A stretch of 26,269 nucleotides of DNA, from the NCBI GenBank assembly GCA_946479405.1, contig CAMLGD010000017.1:1-26269 (forward strand), written 5' to 3'. This DNA comes from an uncultured Vogesella sp. Its GTDB lineage: Bacteria > Pseudomonadota > Gammaproteobacteria > Burkholderiales > Chromobacteriaceae. Positions 1-7,600 of this stretch are shown in pieces (the first letter of the stretch is position 1; each line of letters starts with the position of its first letter). The translations under genes and the position numbers were made by a program. The notes beneath the pieces are model-generated. The model saw only the letters and a program-made list of their open reading frames with translations, searched no databases and was not told where the DNA came from.

Positions 1-319
1 CAGCCTGCGCCAGTGCCAGCCGTGCATCGCTGTCGTTGAGTACCACCAGCACATCGCCCCGTTTCACCGCCTGGGTGTCGATCACGCGGACCTGACTGAC
101 GGTGCCGGCCACTTCCGGGGTGAGTTGGGCAATTTCCACCGCCACATAGGCGTTGTCGGTGCTGACCTGATGTGACGACACCAGGTACCAGTAGCTGCCA
201 TAGCCGATGGCGGCCAGCGCCACCACGCCGCCCAGCAGGCGGAACAGTTGCTTGCGGCGGGCGCCAAGGTCGCTGGCCGGGTGGGCGGGAGAGGGCAGGG
301 TGTGGGTGAGTTCGCTCAT
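1..319 (-). CDS. emrA: EmrA/HlyD-family membrane fusion protein (5' part only, cut by window edge)
   Basis: The first 106 codons of a periplasmic adaptor for a tripartite drug exporter lie on the minus strand; the rest is beyond base 1. A cytoplasmic N-terminus of about 23 residues is followed by one membrane segment (about residues 27-46) and then the STDNAYV motif near residue 52. That motif is typical of EmrA-type adaptors, which join an inner-membrane MFS pump (EmrB) to an outer-membrane channel. A lipoyl/beta-barrel start (PEVAGTVSQV, then KRGDVLVVLND) follows. The ATG at 319 has an AAGGAAAG Shine-Dalgarno upstream. It lies 70 nt downstream of the outer-membrane factor gene on the same strand, so the two are very likely co-transcribed. 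An EmrB gene is expected next, outside the window. The EmrA assignment over other HlyD adaptors rests mainly on this motif. Confidence 0.85.
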   Translation of the reverse strand, partial: MSELTHTLPSPAHPASDLGARRKQLFRLLGGVVALAAIGYGSYWYLVSSHQVSTDNAYVAVEIAQLTPEVAGTVSQVRVIDTQAVKRGDVLVVLNDSDARLALAQA

Positions 320-389
320 GGTGGGTCTTTCCTTGCCGGCGGCACTGCATCGGCAGGCGCCGCCGTGTGTTCGTTCAGGTCGTGGCGCG

Positions 390-1826
390 TCAGGCGGGCA
401 GTTCCGCGCCGCCCAGCGCCTTGATCAGGCTGATGTCGTGGCTGAAGCGCTGGCTTTGCAGATTGGCCAGCGTGCGCCGGGCGGCAATCACGCTGTCTTC
501 GGCACTCAGTACGTCCAGATAGCTGGCCAGCCCGCCGCGGTAGCGGTCGTTGGCCACGCGCATGGCGTCCTCCGCCGCCTGTAGCGCCAGCTGGCGCTGC
601 GTTAGCTGCGGCAGCAGCAGGCGCTGCTGCGCGACCGCATCGGCCACCTCGCGCAGCGCCTGGCTGAGGGTCTGCTTGTAGCTGGCGACGGCACTGTCGT
701 AGTCGGCACGCGCCACGCGGTATGCGCCCTGCAGCTGGCTGCTGCGGAAGATCGGCAGGCTGATGGCCGGGCCGATGCCGGCAATGCCGGAGCCGGCCTT
801 GGTCAGCAGGTCCAGCCCCAGCGACTGGGCGCCGACATAGGCGCTGAGGTTCACATCGGGATAAAAGCCGGCCGCGGCCACGTCGATGCGGCGGGCGGCG
901 GCCTCGGCGCGCTGGCGCGCGGCCAGCAGATCCGGGCGGCGACCCAGCAGCTCGGCCTGCAACGTGGCCGGCAGCCCCTGCGGCTGGCCGACGCTGGCGG
1001 CCGGGCGCGCAATATCGCTGCCGCGGTCCGGGCCGGCGCCTAGCAGCGCCGCCAGCGCATGGCGCTGCAGGACGATGGCCTGTTCTGCTGCCAGCAGGTC
1101 AGCCTGCGCGCCGGCCAGGCGCGATGCCGCCTGCCGTACGCTGCCCTCGGTTTCCAGCCCCTGCTGCTGGCGTGCCAGCAGCAGTTGTTCGCTGTGCTGG
1201 CGCACAGCCAGCGCCTGGCTGGCGGCGTCCTGCTCGGCAAACAGCCGTGCCAGCTCGGCATAGTTGGCCGCAAGAGTGGTGGTTAGCAGCAGGCGGCTTT
1301 GTGCCGCTTCGGCACGGGCTGCGGCCAACTCGGAAGTGGCCGCCGCGATCGCGGCGCGGTTCTTGCCCCAGAAGTCCAGCTCGTAGCTGAAATCCAGCGC
1401 CACGCGGCTGGCGTTGTTGAAACCCTGCGGCACAAAGCTGCTGGGGATACCGTTGTTGTAACTCTGTTTCTGGCGATTGACGCTGGCGTTCAGGTCCAGC
1501 GTGGGCAGGCTGCTGGCGCCGGCCTGCTGGGCATAGCCTTCGGCGCGGGCGATGCGGGCGCGGGCGCTGGCCAGATCCGGCGCGTTGCTCAGGGCTTCGG
1601 CCATCAGCTGATTCAGCTGCGCGTCACCGTAGGCCTGCCACCAGTCCTGCTGGACCCAGCCGCTGGCGCTGCCTTGCAGGCTGTGCTCGCTGGCCAGTTG
1701 CGACAGCGGCTGCAGGCTTGGTTTGGCGCCCAGTTCCGGCAAGGCGGCGCAACCGCCCAGGCTTGCCAGCACGCCCAGCAGCAGGGTGAGACGTAACGCG
1801 GATTGATAAGGATATGTGTGCATCAT
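390..1826 (-). CDS. Outer-membrane efflux lipoprotein, NodT/OprM (TolC-like) family
   Basis: Outer-membrane channel of a tripartite efflux system, 478 residues, near the usual family length. The N-terminus is a lipoprotein signal with lipobox LGGC (Cys about residue 26), as in OprM/NodT proteins. Two outer-membrane efflux repeats follow, with the family signatures 'DLASARARIARAEGYAQQAG', 'ELLGRRPDLLAARQRAEAA' and 'YRGGLASYLDVLSAE'. I chose the ATG at 1826 because GAGGT stands 5 nt upstream. An in-frame ATG at 1847 would give 485 residues but lacks such a site. It is the first gene of a minus-strand operon with the EmrA-like adaptor and lies divergent from a TetR gene that probably represses it. 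Substrate unknown. Confidence 0.9.
   Translation of the reverse strand: MMHTYPYQSALRLTLLLGVLASLGGCAALPELGAKPSLQPLSQLASEHSLQGSASGWVQQDWWQAYGDAQLNQLMAEALSNAPDLASARARIARAEGYAQQAGASSLPTLDLNASVNRQKQSYNNGIPSSFVPQGFNNASRVALDFSYELDFWGKNRAAIAAATSELAAARAEAAQSRLLLTTTLAANYAELARLFAEQDAASQALAVRQHSEQLLLARQQQGLETEGSVRQAASRLAGAQADLLAAEQAIVLQRHALAALLGAGPDRGSDIARPAASVGQPQGLPATLQAELLGRRPDLLAARQRAEAAARRIDVAAAGFYPDVNLSAYVGAQSLGLDLLTKAGSGIAGIGPAISLPIFRSSQLQGAYRVARADYDSAVASYKQTLSQALREVADAVAQQRLLLPQLTQRQLALQAAEDAMRVANDRYRGGLASYLDVLSAEDSVIAARRTLANLQSQRFSHDISLIKALGGAELPA
1263..1272 (+). repeat. Uptake-sequence-like 10-mer GTTGGCCGCA, exact
   Basis: Inside the outer-membrane factor gene, read there as Ala-Ala-Asn. Inverted partner at 1320-1329. 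Confidence 0.85.
1320..1329 (-). repeat. 10-mer repeat, exact (TGCGGCCAAC)
   Basis: Inside the outer-membrane factor gene, read as Leu-Ala-Ala. Forms an inverted pair with 1263-1272 across 47 nt. Confidence 0.85.
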
Positions 1827-1866
1827 GGTGACCTCGATTTCGGTCATAACTAAACTGAACGGTATG

Positions 1867-1896
1867 GTTATAAACTTGCGGTATAATAGCTGTCAA
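1867..1896 (-). promoter_or_regulatory. Sigma-70 promoter of the efflux operon
   Basis: Read on the minus strand, a perfect TTGACA (-35, bases 1891-1896) is followed by TATAAC at 1867-1872 with an 18-nt spacer (or TTATAA at 1868-1873 with 17 nt). Transcription would start about 30 nt before the outer-membrane factor ATG. It overlaps the opposing TATAAT for tetR, so one repressor could control both directions. Confidence 0.65.
1882..1887 (+). promoter_or_regulatory. -10 element (TATAAT) for tetR
   Basis: A consensus TATAAT lies 48 nt before the tetR ATG. I see no good -35 at 16-18 nt (CTGAAC at 1855-1860 is too far), so this promoter may be weak or activator-assisted. Confidence 0.45.
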
Positions 1897-1904
1897 TAGA
1901 AAAT

Positions 1905-1920
1905 TGAACCCGCGGGTTCA
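1905..1920. promoter_or_regulatory. 16-bp perfect palindrome, probable TetR operator
   Basis: TGAACCCGCGGGTTCA is a perfect 16-bp palindrome between the divergent efflux and tetR genes. It lies just after the tetR -10 region and next to the -35 of the efflux promoter. A dimeric TetR-family repressor bound here could block both. Assignment to the adjacent TetR is by position only. Confidence 0.6.
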
Positions 1921-1934
1921 GATATGGAGGCGGG

Positions 1935-2540
1935 ATGAGAGTCAAAACCGAAAGCCGGCGTCAGGCGATTGTCGAGGCGGCGGCGGCGGTATTCATTGAG
2001 CGCGGCTTCGAGGCGACCTCGATGGCGGAGATCGCATCCCGCGCCGGCGGCTCCAAGGCCACGCTGTACAGCTACTTTCCGTCCAAGGAGGAGCTGTTCC
2101 TGATGGTGATGAAGTTTCTGGCGGAAGAGCGCATGCAGCAGGCGTTTGCGCGGCTGGTGCCAAGTGACGATCTGGTGGGGGGCTTGCAGGCCTTTGGCGA
2201 GAATTTCCTGCTCAATGTGCTGAGTCCGGAGCTGGCTGCGTTGCGTGGCATTGTGCTGGGCGAGGGGCGCCGCTCTGGCATGGGGCGGCTGTTCTACGAC
2301 AACGGCCCGGCGCGCGGCTGGCAGATGGTGGCGGATTTCCTGGCCGGCGAGATGGCAGCCGGTCGTCTGCGCCAGGCCAGGCCGTGGACAGCGGCGATGC
2401 ACTTGATCGGGCTATTGGAGGCGGAATACCAGGAGCAAATCATTGTCGGCATCACCGAGCTGCCGCCGGTCGAGCAGATACGCGCTAGCGTGGCAGAGGC
2501 GATAACAGTGTTCCTGGCCGGCTACGCCCCGGCGGCCTGA
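1935..2540 (+). CDS. TetR/AcrR-family transcriptional repressor
   Basis: A 201-residue regulator. The N-terminal TetR helix-turn-helix covers about residues 8-54, with the signature '[21 protein letters not shown]' and the following 'PSKEELF'. The C-terminal all-helical region resembles the AefR-like TetR C-terminal domain and would bind ligand and dimerise. GGAGG stands 4 nt before the ATG. Divergent placement against the efflux operon, with a palindrome between them, points to local repression relieved by a pump substrate. The inducing compound cannot be told from sequence. Confidence 0.9.
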   Translation: MRVKTESRRQAIVEAAAAVFIERGFEATSMAEIASRAGGSKATLYSYFPSKEELFLMVMKFLAEERMQQAFARLVPSDDLVGGLQAFGENFLLNVLSPELAALRGIVLGEGRRSGMGRLFYDNGPARGWQMVADFLAGEMAAGRLRQARPWTAAMHLIGLLEAEYQEQIIVGITELPPVEQIRASVAEAITVFLAGYAPAA

Positions 2541-2545
2541 GCCGG

Positions 2546-2569
2546 GCAGCGGCGTGGCTGCGCCGCTGC
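2546..2569 (+). terminator. Stem-loop after tetR, possible terminator without T-tract
   Basis: GCAGCGGCG and CGCCGCTGC form a 9-bp perfect stem with a 6-nt loop just after the tetR stop. No T-run follows, so it may be a Rho-assisted end or a 3' stabilising hairpin. A second stem (GGCGCAC/GTGCGCC, 2608-2632) lies further into this convergent gap. Confidence 0.4.
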
Positions 2570-2593
2570 GCTGGCGGGTCGTGGCCGCTCAAG

Positions 2594-2603
2594 GTTGGCC
2601 GCA
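2594..2603 (+). repeat. 10-mer repeat, exact, intergenic
   Basis: In the convergent tetR/tauD gap, with upstream AAG. A diverged inverted partner CCGGCCAAC lies at 2659-2667. Confidence 0.85.
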
Positions 2604-2682
2604 CGCCGGCGCACCTGTTGCCAAAGTGCGCCAGCAGGCAGTCGGCTGTACCCGCAGGCCGGCCAACTGCCCGTGTGCGCTG

Positions 2683-3516
2683 CTAGAACGGCTTGTCGCC
2701 CAGAATGGTGGCGCGATGCATCACCCGGTGCGCCGGACGGTAGTCATCCACCGCGTAATGCTGGGTGACGCGGTTGTCCCAGAACGCCACATCGCCCGGC
2801 TGCCAGCGCCAGCGCACGCTGAACTCCGGCTTGGCGAAGTGGGCAAACAGGAAGGCTAGCAGCGCATCGCTTTCTGCCGGCTGCAGCTCGTTGATGCGGG
2901 TGGTAAAGCCATCGCTGACAAATAGCGCCTTGTCGCCGCTGACGGGGTGGTGGCGGATCACCGGGTGATTGACCGGCGGGGTGGTGCGGCGGGTTTCCTC
3001 GTAGCGCGCCAGTGCTTCCGGTGTGTGGCCGAAGCGTTCCAGCGGAAACGATTTGGTGAAGTCATGCGTGGCGGTCAGCCCGTCCAGCAAACGCTGCAAC
3101 TGCGGCGACAGCGCGGCGTAGGCGGCGGTGCCGCTGGCCCACAGCGTGTCCCCACCGTAAGGCGGCAGCTGGCGTGCGGCCAACACCGAACCCAGCGGCG
3201 GGGTGTCGATAAAGGTGACGTCGGTGTGCCAGATGGCGTTGTCGCGCAAGTCGTTCTGCGCGGTGTCCAGCACCATGATCTGTGGAATTTCCTCGATTTT
3301 CGGATACAGCGGGTGGATATGCAGATCGCCGAACCAGGCGGCAAAGTCGCGCTGCTGCTGCGGGCTGATGTCCTGGCCGCGGAAGAACAGCACCTGGTGT
3401 TGCAGCAGTGCCTGGCTGATGCCGTCACGCAGCGCCTCGTTCAGCGGCTGCGCCAGATCGATGCCTTCCACCACGGCGCCGATGGCCGGGGACAGGCGGG
3501 TAAAGCTAAGACTCAT
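2683..3516 (-). CDS. tauD: Taurine dioxygenase TauD
   Basis: Fe(II)/2-oxoglutarate-dependent dioxygenase of 277 residues. It would hydroxylate taurine to release sulfite and aminoacetaldehyde in the cytoplasm. The iron ligands are visible as the WHTD motif (His97, Asp99) and a distal His253. Thr124 and Arg264/Arg268 match the 2-oxoglutarate-binding residues of E. coli TauD with an offset of two. It is the last gene of a tauABCD operon, 42 nt after tauC, the same order as in E. coli. Related dioxygenases act on alkylsulfates or 2,4-D, but the complete tau context favours taurine. An AAGGA ribosome site precedes the ATG. Confidence 0.93.
   Translation of the reverse strand: MSLSFTRLSPAIGAVVEGIDLAQPLNEALRDGISQALLQHQVLFFRGQDISPQQQRDFAAWFGDLHIHPLYPKIEEIPQIMVLDTAQNDLRDNAIWHTDVTFIDTPPLGSVLAARQLPPYGGDTLWASGTAAYAALSPQLQRLLDGLTATHDFTKSFPLERFGHTPEALARYEETRRTTPPVNHPVIRHHPVSGDKALFVSDGFTTRINELQPAESDALLAFLFAHFAKPEFSVRWRWQPGDVAFWDNRVTQHYAVDDYRPAHRVMHRATILGDKPF
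3175..3184 (-). repeat. 10-mer repeat, exact
   Basis: Inside tauD, encoding Leu-Ala-Ala. Confidence 0.85.
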
Positions 3517-3558
3517 GGCAGTTCCTTGTTGATGGTTGTCCAGGTGGGTGGTTTTGTT

Positions 3559-4413
3559 TCACAGCGCCTTGCCGTGCCACGGCGTCAGCCGGCGTTGCAG
3601 CTGCCGCAGGCCCAGTTCCAACGCGAAGGCCACCAGCGCGATGACGATGATGCCCAGCACGACGATGTCGGTGCCGAGGAACTGCGCGGCGGACTGCACC
3701 ATGAAGCCCAGGCCGCGGGTGGCGGCGATCAGCTCGGCGGCCACCAGCGTGGACCAGCCGGCACCAAGACCGATGCGGATGCCGGTGAGGATGTCCGGCA
3801 GCGCGCCCGGCAGGATCACGTAGCGCAACAGTTGGCCGCGGCTGGCGCCCAGCGACTGCGCCGCCTGCTGCCGCAGCTGGTGCACGCTGGCCACGCCGTG
3901 GCTGGTGGCGATCAGCACCGGCGCCAGAATGGCGAGGAAGATCAGCAGCACCTTGGAAAACTCGCCGATGCCGAACCAGATCACGATCAGCGGCAGGTAG
4001 GCCAGTGGCGGCAATGGGCGGTAGAACTCGATGATCGGGTCCAGCCAGTGGCGCAGCAGCGGAAAGGCGCCGATCAGGATGCCCAGCGGTACGCCCACCG
4101 CCACTGCGGCCAACAGTGCCAGTAGCATGCGCTGCAGGCTGGCCAGCAAATGCTGTTGCAGCGTGGCGTCCATATAGCCCTGGCTGATCAGCGTATGCAG
4201 CTTGCCCAGCACCGAGGCGGGCGAGGGCAGGAACAGCGCCGGCACCAGCGCGCTGGCAGCCAGCGCCCACCACAGCAGCACTAGGCTGGCGATGCTGAGG
4301 CTGCTCCATTGCCATGCGGCCAACGGTCGGCGCGGGCTGGCGGCCTGTTGTGCTGCGGGCGCGGCCGGCGGCGTGGCGGCTGCCGGCAGGGTGTGTTCGG
4401 CGGGCTGGCTCAT
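3559..4413 (-). CDS. tauC: Taurine ABC transporter permease TauC
   Basis: Inner-membrane permease of 284 residues, BPD_transp_1 family. A proline/alanine-rich N-terminal tail of about 30 residues is followed by about six membrane segments. The cytoplasmic EAA-like loop ('QAAQSLGASRGQLLRYVILP') docks to the ATPase. The motif 'EFYRPLPPLAYLPL' is typical of the SsuC/TauC group. The ATG at 4413 overlaps the tauB stop as ATGA, so translation is coupled; longer in-frame readings upstream run through tauB and are not real. It forms the channel with TauA and TauB. Confidence 0.92.
   Translation of the reverse strand: MSQPAEHTLPAAATPPAAPAAQQAASPRRPLAAWQWSSLSIASLVLLWWALAASALVPALFLPSPASVLGKLHTLISQGYMDATLQQHLLASLQRMLLALLAAVAVGVPLGILIGAFPLLRHWLDPIIEFYRPLPPLAYLPLIVIWFGIGEFSKVLLIFLAILAPVLIATSHGVASVHQLRQQAAQSLGASRGQLLRYVILPGALPDILTGIRIGLGAGWSTLVAAELIAATRGLGFMVQSAAQFLGTDIVVLGIIVIALVAFALELGLRQLQRRLTPWHGKAL
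4105..4114 (-). repeat. 10-mer repeat, exact
   Basis: Inside tauC, encoding Leu-Ala-Ala in a membrane segment. Confidence 0.85.
4315..4324 (-). repeat. 10-mer repeat, exact
   Basis: Inside tauC near its N-terminus, encoding Leu-Ala-Ala in the tail before the first membrane segment. Confidence 0.85.
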
Positions 4414-5192
4414 GCGGCCTCCTGTTGCTGGGCGCGGGTCAGGCTGGCCAGCAGCTCTTCGCGCAGGGTGATGAATTCCGGGTCGGACTTGATGGCGCGC
4501 ACGCTGTCGCCGGCCAGGAAGCGCTGGCTGAAGGTTGGCCGCAGGTACTGCACGATGCGGCCCGGGCCGGGCGACATCAGCACCAGGCTGCTGGCCAGGA
4601 ACAGCGCTTCTTCGATATCGTGGGTAATCAGGAAGATGCCGCGCCGCGACTGCCGCCACACCTGCAGCAGCAGTTGCTGCATCTGCTCGCGGGTGAAGGC
4701 GTCCAGCGCACCGAACGGCTCGTCCATCAGCAGCAGCCGCGACTGGCTGGCCAGCGCGCGGGCAATGCCCACCCGCTGGCGCATGCCGCCGGACAGCTGC
4801 CATACCCGCTTGTCGCTGGCGTCGGCGAGGCCGACTTGCTGCAGCGTGTCGGCGACGATGGCGGCGCGCCGGGCCGCCGGCACGCCCTGCAGCTTGAGGC
4901 CGAAGGCGACGTTGCCGGCCACGTCCAGCCACGGCAGCAGGCCATCGTGCTGGAACACCACTGCACGCTCGGCGCCGGGGCCGGTCACCGGCCGGCCGGC
5001 AAACTGCACCGTGCCGTGGGTGGGGGCGATGAAACCGGCCAGCACGTTAAGCAAGGTGCTCTTGCCGCAGCCGGACGGCCCCAGCGCTACCAGCAGCTCG
5101 TCCGGCGCCAGGCTCAGCGACACCTGCTGCAAGGCAGGCAAAGGCTGGCCCGGGTAGTGGACGCTTAGATTGTCTACCTGCAACAGGCTCAT
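4410..5192 (-). CDS. tauB: Taurine ABC transporter ATP-binding protein TauB
   Basis: ABC ATPase of 260 residues. Walker A GPSGCGKST is at about 38-46, the Q-loop at Gln81, the signature LSGGMRQR at 133-140, Walker B LLLMDEP at 153-159 and the switch His191 in LITHD. 'ERAVVFQHDGLLPWL' is characteristic of the nitrate/sulfonate/taurine subfamily. It lies 13 nt after tauA and overlaps tauC by 4 nt. It powers taurine import. On sequence alone it could be SsuB; tauD downstream decides for taurine. Confidence 0.93.
   Translation of the reverse strand: MSLLQVDNLSVHYPGQPLPALQQVSLSLAPDELLVALGPSGCGKSTLLNVLAGFIAPTHGTVQFAGRPVTGPGAERAVVFQHDGLLPWLDVAGNVAFGLKLQGVPAARRAAIVADTLQQVGLADASDKRVWQLSGGMRQRVGIARALASQSRLLLMDEPFGALDAFTREQMQQLLLQVWRQSRRGIFLITHDIEEALFLASSLVLMSPGPGRIVQYLRPTFSQRFLAGDSVRAIKSDPEFITLREELLASLTRAQQQEAA
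4534..4543 (+). repeat. 10-mer repeat, exact
   Basis: Inside tauB, opposite strand to the gene; the gene reads Leu-Arg-Pro-Thr here, a fourth coding solution. Upstream AAG. Confidence 0.85.
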
Positions 5193-5205
5193 GGTGGGCT
5201 CCCGC

Positions 5206-6189
5206 TCAGCGCAGCGCGGCGTTGATGAACTGGTTGGTCACATACGGGCTGTAGTCGGCCTGCACGCTGTCCACCTTGCCCTGCGATTTCAGGAACGCCG
5301 AGGTGTCGCTCACCGCCTTCACGAACGGCTTCTGCAGCAGCGCACTCTGCGCTTTCAGCGACGGGTAGACGTTGCCCGGCAGCAGCGCGGTGACTTCCGC
5401 CGGCTTGCTGCCGGTGAGGCGGGCGATCTTGTCCACGTTGGCCGCATCGCTGGCAAAGCCTTTCGGGTCCTTGTTGTAGCGGTCGAACACGTTGCCGGTG
5501 ACTTTCACGAACTGCTTGAGGAACTCCGGGTTCTTCTGCGCAAAGTCCTGGCGCACTATCCACAGGTCGTAGGTTGGCGCGCCCCATTTGCTGACTTCGG
5601 CCGAGCTGGTCAGCACCTTGCCGCTGGCCTTCACCTTGCCCAGCGCCGGCTCCCATACATAGGCGCCGTCGATGTCGCCACGCTGCCAGGCGGCGGCAAT
5701 CTCACTGGGGCGCAGGTTGATGATGTTCACCTTGCCGGCATCCACCTTCCAGTGTTTGAGCGCGGCCAACAGGCTGTAGTGGGTGGTGGATACATACGGC
5801 ACCGCGATCTTCTTGCCGAGCAGATCGGCCGGCTTGCTGATGCCGCTGCCGTTGCGCACCACCAGTGCTTCTGATTCGCCGATCACGCCGGTGACCAGGA
5901 AGGTCTGGATCGGCAGGCCGCGGCTGGCGGCGGCGGCCAGCGGGCTGGAGCCGATATTGCCGATTGGCACATCGCCGGAGGCGACTGCGGCGATGACTTC
6001 GGCGCCGCTTTCAAACTTGCGCCAGTTGATCTTCTTGCCGGTGGCTTTTTCGTAGTCGCCATTGGCCTGCGCCACCTTGGACGGGTCGACGCCGGTCTGG
6101 AAGGCGATGGTGACGCCGTCGTCGGCGTGGGCGAAGCCGGCGGTCAGCGCCAGGGTAACGAACAGGGAGGCGAGTTTTGGTCGGGTCAT
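5206..6189 (-). CDS. tauA: Taurine periplasmic binding protein TauA
   Basis: Solute-binding protein of 327 residues, first gene of tauABCD. A Sec signal peptide ends near 'AGFAHA' (about residue 22). The mature start 'VTIAFQTGVDPSKVAQANGDYEKATGKKI' and 'GDVPIGNIGSSPLAAAASRGLPI' match the TauA/SsuA/NMT1 fold. It has no lipobox Cys, so it is a soluble periplasmic protein. An AAGGA site stands 8 nt before the ATG. Sulfur-starvation control by a CysB/Cbl-type LysR regulator is expected from the family, but no site can be assigned with confidence. Confidence 0.93.
   Translation of the reverse strand: MTRPKLASLFVTLALTAGFAHADDGVTIAFQTGVDPSKVAQANGDYEKATGKKINWRKFESGAEVIAAVASGDVPIGNIGSSPLAAAASRGLPIQTFLVTGVIGESEALVVRNGSGISKPADLLGKKIAVPYVSTTHYSLLAALKHWKVDAGKVNIINLRPSEIAAAWQRGDIDGAYVWEPALGKVKASGKVLTSSAEVSKWGAPTYDLWIVRQDFAQKNPEFLKQFVKVTGNVFDRYNKDPKGFASDAANVDKIARLTGSKPAEVTALLPGNVYPSLKAQSALLQKPFVKAVSDTSAFLKSQGKVDSVQADYSPYVTNQFINAALR
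5437..5446 (+). repeat. 10-mer repeat, exact
   Basis: Inside tauA, where the gene reads Ala-Ala-Asn. Confidence 0.85.
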
Positions 6190-6509
6190 GATGCTTGTCC
6201 TTGGGGTTGTGTCTGGTGGATGGCCCCATTAAAAAAGCAAACGCCCGCCGCGGTGAAATAAGGAAATCCGCAGTGAATATCGTCCCGACAAGGATATGCA
6301 TAGCCGAATAACAGCTAAGCGTTGCGCGCGGTGCCCCGTGCGAATGGTTGTTGCCGCCGCGGCGTCAGGCCGGCATGGCATGGCGGCAAGCCGGGGTAGT
6401 GGCGACTGGCAGCATTATCAAAAGCGGTGGATTGCTTGCCGGATATACGCATAAGCCGCAATGCATAAACTGGCTACAGTAGCAGCCTGTTACAGGTACG
6501 GGCTGTCCC
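6190..6509. promoter_or_regulatory. 320-bp divergent intergenic region tauA / EAL-like gene
   Basis: No gene is seen here. The half near tauA is relatively AT-rich and contains the 8-bp palindrome TATGCATA (6295-6302), plausibly in a regulator site for the tau operon. Near the right gene, CCTGTTACAGG (6486-6496) is an 11-bp odd palindrome 13 nt before the ATG and could be an operator. I find no convincing full sigma-70 promoter in either direction. Confidence 0.4.
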
Positions 6510-7346
6510 ATGAAACGATTCAAGCAAGCCAGACACTATCCGGCCGGGTTCTTGCCGGCACATATCGAGCACTGTCGGCAATTGCTGGCCAGCATGCCTT
6601 GTCCGGTGGCACTGCAATGGAACGAGCGCGAGGTGTTCGCCGAATTCGATGGCTGGTGGCTGACCAGTGACTTCTTTGCCGTTGCCCACCGTGAAGGCGA
6701 GCAGTGCGCGTTTTCGCATTACGCCGCGCGGCTGCGCATTTATGGCCAGTTCGGGCAGTCGATCCCGGCCGACTGGCTGTTTGCCATGAACTACGCGGCG
6801 CCGAAAACCCTGGCTTTGCTGAAGCTGATTCGCGTGCTGCACCTGCTCAATCACCTTGGGCGCCATGGCCCGCAACTGGGGCTGCGCATCGATCTGGACC
6901 CGCGCATCTGTAATGCCCATAGCGAACGCATCGTCGACTTCACCGCCGCCTTGTTGGCCGCATTGGGCATGCCGCCAACACTGCTGCGCTTCCTGTTGTT
7001 TATCGACGCCAATACCGCCAGTACCGGCCAGGCGCTGGTGACGCGTTATCGCAGCCAGCAGCACCGCGTCGGGCTGGGCGGTTTTGGCGAAGGTGCGCAC
7101 GACCTGGCCTGCCTGTGGGCGCTGGAGCCGGACGAGGTGGTGCTGGCGCCGCGTTACAGCCGCCGCGCGGTGATCTACCCGCTGGTGCGCCAGCAATTGT
7201 TGGCGCTGATGCCGGGGCTGGTGGCGCAGGGTTTCCAGCTGGGCGTGGACGAGGTGAGCTGCGGCAAGATGCTGGCGCTGTCACAGGCAATGCAGGCGCG
7301 CTATGTCGCCGGCCAGCTGGTGTCGTCGCTGCTGCCGGCGGCCTGA
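6510..7346 (+). CDS. Degenerate (catalytically dead) EAL-domain protein
   Basis: A 278-residue protein that I read as one stand-alone, strongly diverged EAL domain. The fold landmarks align in order. 'YAARLR' (71-76) stands where EAL-LR belongs. 'GLRIDLDP' (124-131) replaces the vNlSP strand. 'HRVGLGGFGEGAHDLACLWA' (185-204) replaces the DDFGTG segment. 'FQLGVDEV' stands for AEGVE, and the end 'YVAGQLVSSLLPA' matches the usual GYLFSKPLPA. All metal and catalytic acids of c-di-GMP phosphodiesterases are lost: EAL is YAA, DDFG is GGFG, and the KID lysine is absent. It should therefore be enzymatically inactive, perhaps a protein-interaction or ligand-binding regulator like YdiV. It is monocistronic. 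The EAL assignment is by eye, not a profile search. Confidence 0.6.
   Translation: MKRFKQARHYPAGFLPAHIEHCRQLLASMPCPVALQWNEREVFAEFDGWWLTSDFFAVAHREGEQCAFSHYAARLRIYGQFGQSIPADWLFAMNYAAPKTLALLKLIRVLHLLNHLGRHGPQLGLRIDLDPRICNAHSERIVDFTAALLAALGMPPTLLRFLLFIDANTASTGQALVTRYRSQQHRVGLGGFGEGAHDLACLWALEPDEVVLAPRYSRRAVIYPLVRQQLLALMPGLVAQGFQLGVDEVSCGKMLALSQAMQARYVAGQLVSSLLPAA
6953..6962 (+). repeat. 10-mer repeat, exact
   Basis: Inside the EAL-like gene as Leu-Ala-Ala, using TTG for Leu. Confidence 0.85.
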
Positions 7347-7486
7347 GCGCCTGTTCTCGATCTGCTGCGCGTTGCCGCTACGGCGTTGAAAGCGGTGGTG
7401 CAATGCGCGGTGACTGTTTGTAAACACCGTTTCCTCCGCCGTTCTTGTCATGTCCGCGCCAGCTCGCGCGATGCTGGGCACACGCT

Positions 7487-7531
7487 GATAAGCAATGCAG
7501 CCAGGCGCAGATAAGCAATGCGGATTTGCTT
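7487..7531. promoter_or_regulatory. Tandem 12-bp direct repeats and inverted repeat upstream of the peroxiredoxin
   Basis: GATAAGCAATGC occurs at 7487-7498 and again at 7510-7521, 23 bp apart, about two helical turns. The second copy also begins an inverted repeat AAGCAA-N7-TTGCTT (7513-7531). The pair lies 70-115 bp before the peroxiredoxin ATG. Repeats on one face of the helix suit an activator, for instance a LysR-type peroxide regulator. The regulator's identity is not shown by the sequence. Confidence 0.5.
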
Positions 7532-7546
7532 GTTTCCCGCTGCCAG

Positions 7547-7556
7547 GTTGGCCGCA
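7547..7556 (+). repeat. 10-mer repeat, exact, intergenic
   Basis: 45 nt before the peroxiredoxin ATG, downstream of the tandem GATAAGCAATGC repeats. Confidence 0.85.
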
Positions 7557-7600
7557 TACAGTAGGTCCATCAATCACCGCGCAACAGCAAGGAGCTCACG

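Noticed and set aside
2947..4125. Long open frame opposite tauD/tauC on the plus strand
   Set aside because: Antisense to two well-recognised genes, low-complexity Gln/Arg/Gly-rich translation, no family and no ribosome site: a high-GC shadow.
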